DNA of 59,918 nucleotides from Blastocladiella britannica (Eukaryota > Blastocladiomycota > Blastocladiomycetes > Blastocladiales > Blastocladiaceae), in contig MU624554.1 of NCBI GenBank assembly GCA_025349905.2, forward strand, positions 1 through 59,918, read 5' to 3'. The position numbers were made by a program, and so were the translations under genes. The notes under the pieces were generated by a model that worked only from the letters and a program-made list of their open reading frames with translations, was not told where the DNA came from and made no database searches. Below are positions 1 to 8,962 of the stretch, one piece after another (the stretch's first letter is position 1; each line of letters begins with the position of its first letter).

Positions 1-297
1 CGGCGCGCACTTGCCGACGAGTTCCTGTTGCTGCGCGTGAACGAGTTCAGGACCTCGAGCCTGTGCCCGACGTGTCATGGACCGGTCGTGCACCCGCGCG
101 TCCCTGTACACCACCCCCACCACGCCGGCGACGGCGAACACGAGTATCGCGAGGTACACCACTTGCTGCGCTGCCCCAGCATTAACTGCAAGAGCCAGTG
201 GTGGAACCGTGATGCTCTCGCCGTCGCTAACATCTCTGCCAAGGCCCACCGGGTCTTGCACAACCAAGTCGAGCTTCCGGCCTATAACCGTGCATGA
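1..297 (+). CDS. Fanzor/TnpB-like RNA-guided nuclease, C-terminal fragment (5' part beyond window)
   Basis: The reading frame is open from base 1 and stops at 295-297, so this is the last 98 codons of a longer gene. It carries the C-terminal signature of the TnpB/Fanzor family: a 'VNEFRTSSLCPTC' segment (E..TS..C..C), a second Cys pair in 'LRCPSINCKSQWWNRDALAVANI', and after it the acidic RuvC-III residue in 'NRDALAVANI'. The two Cys pairs form the zinc ribbon lying between RuvC-II and RuvC-III. Family members are transposon-borne nucleases guided by an RNA that, in bacterial TnpB, lies over or just past the 3' end of the gene. Eukaryotic copies (Fanzors) are known from chytrids, giant viruses and algae. 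The spacer between the Cys pairs is long and His-rich, as in several eukaryotic copies. RuvC-I and RuvC-II lie outside the window, so I cannot say whether the gene is intact. Confidence 0.72.
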   Translation, partial: RRALADEFLLLRVNEFRTSSLCPTCHGPVVHPRVPVHHPHHAGDGEHEYREVHHLLRCPSINCKSQWWNRDALAVANISAKAHRVLHNQVELPAYNRA

Positions 298-680
298 GTA
301 GATGACGGGAATAGTGGCCCAGACGGAGCCGAGTATCCGATTATTAGGGGTTTGTGCCCAGCGGAGTGTGGGAAAATATAAATATTTAGCTGAGCCACCC
401 TTGAGGCTTTTTAACTTTAAATAGCGATCAATTTTTGAGCACACGCAGGTCGCTCGGCTCGGAGTGGACCTATTTCCGGTAACAAATAAATATGAATGAG
501 CATAGCGGCGCTTACTCAAGGACACCCTATCATGTGTCCTTGACAGTTCATTGAACCGTCGCCGCCGGTCATGGGGATGTGGACCGCGATCTGACCTCGT
601 TCAAAACCTGGCCGCTCGCTCCTGCCATCATTGACTTGGCCTATTCAATCAACAACCAAGTCCAAGAATCCACACAAATA
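298..680. other. Intergenic stretch between the Fanzor tail and the amino-acid transporter
   Basis: This 383-bp stretch has no convincing coding frame. It is A/T-rich in its middle (about 370-500) compared with its surroundings. It contains the perfect hairpin at 516-543 described separately. The right part must hold the promoter and leader of the transporter starting at 681. The left part is where the 3' end, and any guide-RNA segment, of the Fanzor element would be expected. I could not recognise a guide RNA or an element end. Confidence 0.5.
516..543. repeat. Perfect 10-bp inverted repeat with 8-base loop
   Basis: TCAAGGACAC at 516-525 is matched exactly by GTGTCCTTGA at 534-543, with the loop CCTATCAT between them. 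Pairing stops cleanly on both sides. It lies 219 bp past the Fanzor stop codon and 137 bp before the transporter start. It could be a hairpin in the transporter leader, a palindromic protein site, or part of a mobile-element end. Confidence 0.7.
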
Positions 681-2390
681 ATGTCTGCAATTAAGGAACT
701 CTTCCGAGTCAAGTCCCTGGAGGCCTACCAGCGAGATGCCGATAGCTCGACGATGGCTCGAGAACTCACGGGTATCGATGTGGCCCTGATTGGTGTGGGT
801 GAAGTGATCGGCGCTGGTACTTTGTTCTCGCACTTCCCAGCTTCAATTGACTCATCCCTACAAAAAAATTGAAGGTATCTTTACCGTGACTGGGCAAGCC
901 GCCGCATTGCACGCCGGCCCCGCGATCGTTCTCTCATTTGTGATCAGCGCCATTGCCTGCGGGTTTGCTGGTCTCTGTTATGCCGAGATGGCAGCCCTGG
1001 TTCCCGTGTCGGGATCCGCCTATGCCTGTACGTCCATTGTTCATTTTCTTTTAAGTTGTCACGTACAACTCACAATGTACTATAATCAAAGACGCCTACG
1101 CAACCACGGGCGAGATCTTTGGCTGGATCATCGGCTGGGACCTGATGCTCGAGTACGCCGTTGGCGCCGCCACGGTCTCGGTCGGGTGGTCGGGGTACCT
1201 CATGTCGTTCCTGCAGTCACTGGGCATCGACCTCGGCACCAAGTTCACGCAAGCTCCCTTTTCGTTTGCGGACGCCACGGGCTTCACGTACAACGGTGGG
1301 ATCGTCAATGCCCCGGCCGTGTTCATCTCCCTGTTTTGCACGGTGGTGCTGTGCTTTGGCGCCAAGCAGTCGGCCTGGATCAACCACGCGCTCGTGGCCG
1401 TCAAGTTGTCGGTGATCCTGCTGTTTTTGTTCTCGACCTTTTCGTACATCAAGACCGAAAACTGGAGTGTACGTACTTTATACTGGATTGGATTCATTCA
1501 TCAGAGCCTAAAAATTTTTATGGATGCAGCCTTTTATCCCGCCTCGTACTTGCGACAAGGAGGGCAACTGCCACTACGGCTCCCAGGGCGTGCTCCGCGC
1601 CTGTGTGAGCGTCTTCTTTGCGTTCATTGGCTTTGACAGTGTCTCGAGTCTGGCCCAGGAATGCAAGAACCCGAAGCGCGACATGCCGATCGGTATTCTC
1701 GGATCGCTGTCGGTGTGCACGGTGCTGTACGTGCTGGTGTCGCTGAACCTGACGGGTATCGCGCACTACACGACCCTCAACTCGGACGCGCCGCTCGCCA
1801 CCGCCGTCGGCCTGATTGGTCTCAATTGGCTCAAGATCTTCATCTCGATTGGCGCACTGGCGGGTCTCACCAGCGTGATCTTGGTCAGTCTGATGGCACA
1901 ACCGCGTATTTTCTACTCCATGGCCCGCGACGGCCTGCTCCCGGAAGTCTTTTCTCGGCTGCACCCCAAGTACAACACGCCCGTGCTGCCGACCATCATT
2001 TCAGGCACATTCTGCGCGATTGCCGGTGGCCTACTTCCGTTGGACCTGCTCGGCGACCTCACGTCCGCGGGAACGCTGTTTGCGTTCTTCCTGGTGTCCC
2101 TGTCGGTGATGGTGCTGCGGTTCACGCGCCCGGACCTGCATCGTCCGTTCCGAGTTCCCGGTGGGCCCATCTTGGTGCCCGTGCTGGGCGCTGGGTCGGC
2201 CATGTTCCTGATTGTCACCACGGGGACCAGCACCGTGCTGCGGCTGGCGATCTGGATGGGGGTCGGGTTCCTGATTTACTTTGGGTACGGGTACCGTCAC
2301 TCGCGTATCCGTCTGGAATCCATGAGCGGCATGGACGGTGAGTTTGGGAACGCTCCCAATAAGGCCGAGAACAAGATGGGCATGGCGTAA
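681..2390 (+). CDS. Cationic amino-acid transporter (CAT/SLC7-type, APC superfamily)
   Basis: Four exons (681-816, 875-1027, 1092-1468, 1530-2390) join in phase to give 508 residues. The junctions restore 'VIGAGIFTVTGQAA', the unwound substrate-binding part of TM1 in APC transporters, and then 'YAYAYATTGEIFGWIIGWDL', typical of CAT proteins. Later come 'FFAFIGFDSVSSLAQECKNP' and 'RIFYSMARDGLLPEVF', both classic CAT motifs. The protein should have about 12 membrane segments and import basic or other amino acids at the plasma membrane or vacuole. Introns are 58, 64 and 61 bp. The first ATG that leaves a natural cytoplasmic N-terminus (MSAIKELFRVK) was taken as the start. The gene converges on the polymerase eta gene, with 112 bp between stop codons. 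Confidence 0.9.
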
Positions 2391-2502
2391 ATTTTGTTTA
2401 TTTTCTTTGCTATGGAGGCTGGTCCTCTATGGATCGCCGTGTTAGGCGACATGAATGAATCCATGTACATTGTATAAATTTTTTATTCTTTTGCAAGTGA
2501 AG

Positions 2503-5055
2503 CTACCCGGTCTGCTCGCTCAGCTCCATTGCAATGTGGAAATCCAAATGTTCTTGCAAACCCAACCGGGGAACTTGATCGTCGCATTTGGGACATGCCA
2601 CGAGCTCCAGGTCGTCCATATCATTGTCAACTCCAGCAAGTCCAGTACCAGGTGGAAGAGGCAACGGCGCAGGTGGGGAAGAAGCACGCTGCTGCTGATG
2701 GTACGCCTCGTGTTCGGCAAGAATGCACGCCGGGTACTCGTCGCCGCACTGTGGGCATTGTTCCATCCGCCATTGGTCATCTTGTTGTCGTTGCTCTGCA
2801 CCGACACCGTCCGAATCGTCCTCATCGTCGTCACTCAAAACCTCAAACCGCTTACGCTTAGCAGCGGCAGAAGCAACCACAGGTCGTGGCTGCAAAAACC
2901 CATCAATCCGCGTCTGCTTGGCCTGCCCGCGACTCCGCTCCCGCTCCCGCGCCAGCATCGAAAACCCGGCCGACTCGGGACGCGGAGCAGTCTTGGGCGA
3001 TCCACCGGCCGCGGCCGAGCCAGCAGCAGCCGCGGTGCGTCGGGCTTGCGCACGCTCGCGTTCACGTTCCAGGAGCTCAAACGCGCCGCCGGATTTCGGC
3101 GGTGGCTGCGGCAAGTACGCGGGGGGCGATGGTGGTGGCGCTGCCAAGACGGTGGTTGGCCGAACCGGGACGGCGGCCATGGTGGTTGCGGTCGGTCGGA
3201 CAGTTGCTGAGTGACTGGAGAACTGATCTGAGGCAGCAGCGGCAGCAGCAGCGGCGGCGGCTTCAGCTTCGGCTTGTCGTGCAGCGAAAAAGGACTGGGG
3301 CGGTGGTGGTGCAATCGAGGCGGTTGACTGTGCCGACGCTTTCAAAGGATCGGCTGGCAGCTCACCAAGGTTCGTCATCGACATGGACGATGACGAAACG
3401 GGATCATCGGCTGACTTGATCCACTTGGACATGGCTCCCGCCGACGCCTCGACCGTCTCAAACCCGTGGCACTGCAGTGAAATAAACGAGCAAGGAACGA
3501 TCCCAGGCCCAAACGACGCTATGATGGACGACGAGCGCGCAACCAGCGCATCGGGCGACTCGAGCATCAGTTGGTGCGCGGGGAACCCACTGCTGCGGGA
3601 CTTGGCGTCGCCGTTGGTGGGCTGAATATGAACCACCAGTGTTTTCGGCCACCGGCGATGCACCTCGTGGTCGTCGCTGACCCGAGTAAACATTTCGCCC
3701 ACCAGAATCGAGATCCAGGGGTCTAGTTGAGCCACCGAAGTCGCGGGCGGACGTAATCGTTTGGCCGCCATCATGGACTTTGTTTTGCTTCGTACCAGTA
3801 CTATATTTTGGAACTGTCAAGTATGCGTGCTCATTGGTCAAAAAGAAATGGTAAATACCTTGCTGATCGCACTGCCCACGACATATTGCATGGAGCCACC
3901 TGGCAAGCGCCGGATCAAACTGCGCCATGAGGTCTTCGAGCGAGTGCGCGCGCAGTTCCAGACACGTCTTGACGTCCATTTGGCTCTCCACTGCCGACCC
4001 AAGTTTCCCGCCAAGCGAGCGGATTTTGGACAGCGCCAAAGGAGCGAGGAAATCGAGCACGCAGCGCTCGCGCATCGTTGTCTGCTTGTTGGGTTTGTGG
4101 ATCGAGCTGCAAAGCTTTGCAATGGTTTTATTGTGCGCAATACCTGTTCCAATCAAGGGCGTGAGAGGTCCTTCCGATCAATCCAGCTAATGAAATAGGT
4201 ACCAACCAGCAGAACAGGTCAAGTGGAGCTCATTTGCAATGGCTTGGCGCAGGTCGGCCACCAGTTGGGCGGCAATCCAAAGCATGTAATCGGCCCAGGT
4301 CGGCGGCGCGGTCTCGGATTCCGTCGCATCAGGAAACAGGATACCGGCGCGATCCTCGTTCCAGTTGAACGCAGGTACATCATCGTCCAACCAAGTCGAG
4401 GAAAGGTGCTGCTCGGCGATCCGTGCCTCCACCGCTGCCGACAAGTCAACAAAGCACTCGTCGATCGACGCGCGCTCGTACGCCTGAAAGTGGCGGGCAA
4501 TGATCGCAAAGATGCTAGCCGATGTGCGGCGGTACGGCTCGAGCGAGACTTTATGGTCTCTCGCATTCGGCCGTTCGTGGTACATGGGCTTACTGGCGCC
4601 GTCCGTGTAGGTGGCCACGTGTACTGCGACCAATTCCGGGCAGGCGGCGCGGGCCTCGGTGACGTTCATGTGGCGGTGAATGCCGGCGGCACGGGCCGCA
4701 TAGTTGACGGCGATCAGGCCCTGCCACTGCTGCACTGCGAGCGGCGTGGATGTTGGAATGCCGAGGCGGAGGTGCTCTGTTTTTTTGCATTTAGTGATGA
4801 GTCATCTCATGCAATATGCAGGATGTATATAACGGACCGACTTGCGCGTAAAAGCAGTCGAGGTCTAGGGTAATCGGAGGTAGTCAGTTTGGTTGTGGAG
4901 GCGGCCGAGGATGGTTTGAAAAAAAAAAAAAAAATTGGACCGAGATGGGCGATGCAGCGAATGCCCTTGCAGCGCGCGGCAAGCTCGGACCGTCGCCTCT
5001 GTGCCACGTCAGCGTCGCCAATGGGCACTACTCGTTCCTCCGCGGGTAAACTCAT
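2503..5055 (-). CDS. POLH: DNA polymerase eta (Y-family translesion polymerase)
   Basis: Five exons on the minus strand: 5055-4941, 4864-4838, 4776-4207, 4143-3859, 3800-2503; 764 residues. Joined exons give 'IAHLDLDCFYAQVEHLRLGI' (palm aspartates and the steric-gate region), 'ERASIDECFVDLS' (catalytic Asp-Glu), 'LTCSAGIAHNKTIAKL' and 'KTKSMMAAKRLRPP', all diagnostic of pol eta rather than kappa or iota. The C-terminal third is low-complexity with a PIP-like 'QTRIDGFLQP' and two ubiquitin-binding zinc fingers, 'CPQCGDEYPACILAEHEAYH' and 'CPKCDDQVPRLGLQEHLDFH', the second ending at the stop codon. The protein bypasses UV photoproducts and is recruited by PCNA and ubiquitin. For intron 4 the acceptor at 3801 was chosen over one 13 bases upstream because only the former keeps the conserved frame. 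Exon 2 is only 27 bases. Confidence 0.92.
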
Positions 5056-5137
5056 AATGCCAAGGTATTGTTAAATAGACTGGCCCGCCGGAAGCCAAAA
5101 TGGAAGGGAAATCTCTTCGCATTCATTTTTGAGAGCA
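5056..5137. promoter_or_regulatory. 82-bp divergent promoter (POLH / Mcp1-like)
   Basis: Only 82 bases separate the POLH start codon on the minus strand from the Mcp1-like start on the plus strand. Both promoters and both leaders must fit here. I see no clear TATA box. Confidence 0.5.
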
Positions 5138-5999
5138 ATGTCCTCGTCCGCGTCGGCCACCACCAAGCCTACTGGCACGAACACGAACACGCCGGTCTCG
5201 GTGCTCTTGCAGCACGCGACCGGCATGTTCCTGGCCCCTTACGTCGGCCTGCACTTGCTCAACCACTCGCTAACGCTGATTCCGTCCGACACGCCGTTCT
5301 CCGTCGCCAACGGGTTCACGGTGGCCGTGCGCGAGCTCTACCAGCACCCGATCATTGAGCCGATCGGTGCCGCCGCCATTGCGGTGCATGTGGCTGCTGG
5401 CATGTACCGGTTTGCTGCCGTTCGCGGCCTGCGCGTCGGGTTCTCGCGCAACACTCCCGGGTACTGGACGCGCGCTTCGGGCCTCTTTTTGGCCTCGGTC
5501 ATTGTCGGACACGTTTATTTCACGCGTATTGCAGCGCTCATGACCTGGGGAGACTCGACGTGCGTCCCTATCGCTCGCCATTTGCATTCATGCTGGAATT
5601 GACAATAGCCCACATGGATCGTTTTAGCCTCATGGACTACACATACGGCACTTGGACAGTCAAGTTTTACGGCCCGGTATTCATGGTTTACTACGTGGCC
5701 CTCGGATCGGCCGGGGCCGTGCACTTGATCAACGGCTGGCTGTGCGTATATTTCTTGACCACCTCTTGCATCATCCATTGACTCACTCACACGAAATATG
5801 CAGTACCATCAAGGAAAAAGCGGTGGCCAACAAGTCGCTGATGCGCCTGTCGAGCACTGCCAAGTTTGTCAACTATGCCTCGATTGCGATCATCACCGCC
5901 AGCGTTCTTGCAATCAGCGGCTACTTTTTTGACGTCGACATCCTGTCGATGCGCCAGTTTGAGCGGCTCAAGTCCGTTTCGACCTTTGGCATGTTCTGA
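5138..5999 (+). CDS. Mcp1-like mitochondrial membrane protein (DUF1691 type)
   Basis: Three exons (5138-5559, 5628-5741, 5804-5999) give 243 residues with about five hydrophobic segments. The stretch 'VAVRELYQHPIIEPIGAAAI' followed by 'HVAAGMYRFAAVRG' resembles the repeat unit of yeast Mcp1, a mitochondrial outer-membrane protein that, when overexpressed, suppresses loss of ERMES-dependent lipid exchange. Helices are paired (residues about 20-45 and 75-95; again about 105-125, 150-180 and 205-230), as in the two-repeat family. Both introns use GTGCGT donors. For intron 2 the donor at 5742 was preferred because only that phase keeps the last exon open to its stop. A distant relation to succinate-dehydrogenase cytochrome b anchors is the main alternative. 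The gene ends 29 bp before the stop codon of the F-box gene on the other strand. Confidence 0.55.
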
Positions 6000-6028
6000 T
6001 CAACCATATATATGCATTGCATTTACTT

Positions 6029-7258
6029 TCATTTGCCGAGAATGGCAGCCCGCGCGAGCTTGAGCGGAGGAGCGCCGCCGTATTGGATCAAAAGCTCGAT
6101 GAGCGCATTGGCGTGCGGCTTGTTACGCGCTGCTGTATCAAAGCAAGTGTCGCCCGGCCGCACACCCCGTCGCCGCATCGCATCGAGCAATACCCGGATA
6201 TCGGTCAACGGGAGGGATGGGTACGCAGTGATGGCCATGGTGACGGCCGAATCTTCCACCCGCGTACCCGCAGCCACCAAAACGTGGCATGTGGAGCTCA
6301 GACACACGGGAGGAGGAACGGGACACGCGGGAGCTACTTTCTCCAATTTGCGTCGCTTGCGGTCACTCGAGCTGCCACTCATGCCGTTGTTGCTGTCGAG
6401 AACATCCAGTGCAGGCGACAGCGCGCGTCGGACGGCCGTATCCAGGGCTGCGGGCGGAGGCACGATCCCCGAGTCCAGCAGAAACTGGAGCGCAGTGCCA
6501 TCGTGATTCTCCTCGACCGCAAGCAACACCGCCAGCCCGTCCTTGGTATCCAGCGGGAACCCCAACGCCCGTAACTTCCGCAGCACCTCCACCTGGCCCG
6601 CCTTGGCGGCGGAGAGGACCGCAAAGCCCGTATCTGCGGTCATTCCCCGGTCCAGGAGCGCGCGAAGTAGCGGCAACGCTCCGGGGTCGATCCCCAGCCG
6701 AGCCGCCAGCCATCGCGGAAGCGTTCGCTTTCGCGTCGTCGTGAGCCGCACCAACTGTCCATCCGCGTATCGGTCCAGGTGCCGCAGCAGGTTAGTGTCC
6801 AGAAGGCGCATGCGGACCCCAACATTGAGCGCGCGCGCCGCGCACTCGGCGCGAGTCAGCGATGTCCATGCGGTATGCGCCTGCTCTTCGGCCGCTGCCG
6901 CCGCGGCCGCGCGTTTGAGCTTTCGTCGCAGCCCAGGGAGTTGGCCGGCCACATTGGCCGCAAGCACTGGGAGTATTGGGATGCCACCTTGCCGAGAAGA
7001 ACTGGCGGCGGTCTTTTCTTGCAGGCGGACCCGCGCAACGTTGAGTAAATAGCGGGCGCGGTCGATACTCGGGGTCAGGCGCGCCGGATGCAGGCACCCG
7101 TGCACGGCGCGGCTCACACAGACCAAGTGGCAGTTGCTCGAGTACACCAGGATTTCGCTGAGCACGTCCTGCGGCAGGTCGTCGAGTTGTCGTGGATAGT
7201 GTTGTTGGGTGTGCATTGCAATTCTATTTTTTGTCGAAAAGGGCATTTGCACTTCCAT
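6029..7258 (-). CDS. F-box protein with degenerate ankyrin repeats
   Basis: A single exon of 409 residues if translation starts at the ATG at 7258, in a good A-rich context; further in-frame ATGs lie at 7246 and 7216. The frame stays open upstream to 7318 without an ATG. The N-terminus reads 'LDDLPQDVLSEILVYSSNCH', an F-box helix that would bind Skp1. It is followed by an Arg/Ala-rich region and then ankyrin-like units, for example 'PLLRALLDRGMTADTGFAVL' and 'VLRKLRALGFPLDTKDGLAV'. By family knowledge it should be a substrate receptor of an SCF ubiquitin ligase; the target is unknown. Two other proteins in this window have the same architecture or a relative of it (41350-42642 and 57851-59758), which points to a lineage-specific expansion. 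Confidence 0.7.
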   Translation of the reverse strand: MEVQMPFSTKNRIAMHTQQHYPRQLDDLPQDVLSEILVYSSNCHLVCVSRAVHGCLHPARLTPSIDRARYLLNVARVRLQEKTAASSSRQGGIPILPVLAANVAGQLPGLRRKLKRAAAAAAAEEQAHTAWTSLTRAECAARALNVGVRMRLLDTNLLRHLDRYADGQLVRLTTTRKRTLPRWLAARLGIDPGALPLLRALLDRGMTADTGFAVLSAAKAGQVEVLRKLRALGFPLDTKDGLAVLLAVEENHDGTALQFLLDSGIVPPPAALDTAVRRALSPALDVLDSNNGMSGSSSDRKRRKLEKVAPACPVPPPVCLSSTCHVLVAAGTRVEDSAVTMAITAYPSLPLTDIRVLLDAMRRRGVRPGDTCFDTAARNKPHANALIELLIQYGGAPPLKLARAAILGK

Positions 7259-7375
7259 TTTTTTTTTCCTTTGTCGGCATGGATCCAATGCGATGTGGTC
7301 GAATATGTTGTGATTCAAGAAAATGAGCGAGGATGCGAGGAAGTCTCTTTAAAGGAAAATTCAAAATTCAAAAGG

Positions 7376-8889
7376 ATGGCCGAAGTGCTGCGCATTTTGC
7401 TCATGCGCGACCTGGACCTGCCAGTGCGCCACGTGCTACTCTCGCACCGCATCCCATCCCGGTCGCCGTCAATGTCCTCGGATCTGGCTGCAAGGTCAGC
7501 CCCTGCCGAGGACGACGACGACAAAGTGGACGAAAATGGTAACCGCGAACACGACAGCGATCCTGGCCGCCGTGACGACGACGATACCCCGCCACCACCA
7601 CCACCACCACCACTCTCACCAGTAAGTGGATCTGCGCCACCACCTGAACCACAGTCTCCACGTTCTACCACTTCGAGCGAGAGCTTTTGCATGGTCACTG
7701 CGGCCGACATGGTTGCCGAGTTGCCCGAGCCGCCAGATACGCGCCTCGAGGCCATGCTCACGCTTCGCGCGGACGTCGAGTACCAATTGCACGTCTTCCT
7801 CTTGATGGTCACCTCCAATTGCTCATTCAAAAATTACTGGAGCAGGCAATACGAAAAGGTGTTTTTGCAGCACTTTTTGGCCCAAAAGAATGACGACCAC
7901 GACGACATGCTGTTTTACGTTCCGCTCGCATGGCCCGATATGGTCAAGCGTGCTCCAGTTCCTCCGGGATGCGTCTCGTCCGCATCCTCGGCGTCGGCCA
8001 CCTCGGATCTCCTGATCATTCAGCGCAACATTGCCACCACCCTGACACTTCCACCATCTTTACCCGCCATTGACTGGCTGCAATCGGTCTGGCTGAATGT
8101 CGTAATGCAGGTCTGTTTGTCCTCTTTTTTGGTCAATAGGGATCCACTCGCTAAAAAAAAAAACACCTGTAATAGCACACATACACGGCCGAAGTCTCGG
8201 TGAGCATTTCCCACTCGGCCCGCATCTTGCGCTCGTACCCGGTCTACGCCAACCCATACCAGATCGACATGGCGTCCAATACCGTGACCTGCTCATGGCC
8301 GTACATTTACTTTTCGTTAGCGGAGAACAGTGGCTCGCTCGGCAACGACGCCAAGCTCTTTTTGGCTCTGAATACGGTGATGCGATCACGGCGGGTATTG
8401 TCACTCTCTTATTTTCATTCATTTGAAGAATATACTCATCCTTGCAAATACAGCATTCGGTAGGAGGAGGAGCGCCGACCTCGCGCGCGATCGCCGAAGT
8501 CACCGTCTCGCACTCGCGATGTCTTGACCACATGCGCCGCCGGAACCAAATCGCTGCCGTGCCGCCCATCCGGTCCAATCCCGTTGGTGGGGGCGGCGAG
8601 ACTGCAGTACCACCAACATCTCCAGGGGGAGGTCTCTTTTCGCGGTGGCTTCCTGGAGGATCAAACCGCAAAGCCAAGCCGACCGAGTTTTATGTCGAGT
8701 GCAGCCGTGGAATTTCGCAGGTGCGCTGATGGCCTCTTTTGTGGAGTGTTTTATTGCCTCATCCACAGTATTCCCAAACCAAATCAGATCCACTTGCAAC
8801 GGCAAAAAGCATCCAACTCGATCGTCGAGTACTCGATCCAAACTATCCGCATCCACGTGCTCGATGTCGTTGCCCAACTGCTGCTCTGA
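7376..8889 (+). CDS. KIAA0930-like conserved protein (DUF2045 family)
   Basis: Four exons (7376-8110, 8176-8394, 8454-8720, 8788-8889), all in phase 0, give 440 residues. Three blocks recall vertebrate KIAA0930: 'DDMLFYVPLAWPDM', then 'AIDWLQSVWLNVVMQ', then an 'SYPVYANPYQID' and 'WPYIYFSLAENS' block, and a hydrophobic C-terminus 'SIQTIRIHVLDVVAQLLL'. The function of this family is unknown. Residues about 45-105 are acidic, then Pro-rich (eight prolines in a row), and look disordered. The last intron uses the acceptor at 8787, because the AG at 8767-8768 gives a frame with poor codon use. The start could lie upstream, since the protein begins abruptly. It shares a 117-bp divergent promoter with the F-box gene and ends 73 bp from the INTS7 stop. 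Confidence 0.7.
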
Positions 8890-8962
8890 CGACTGATTCC
8901 CTTGACGCAAGTGTATTTCTGTTGGTTCCACACAAATTGCACAAAAGAGGAAGGTAAATTCA

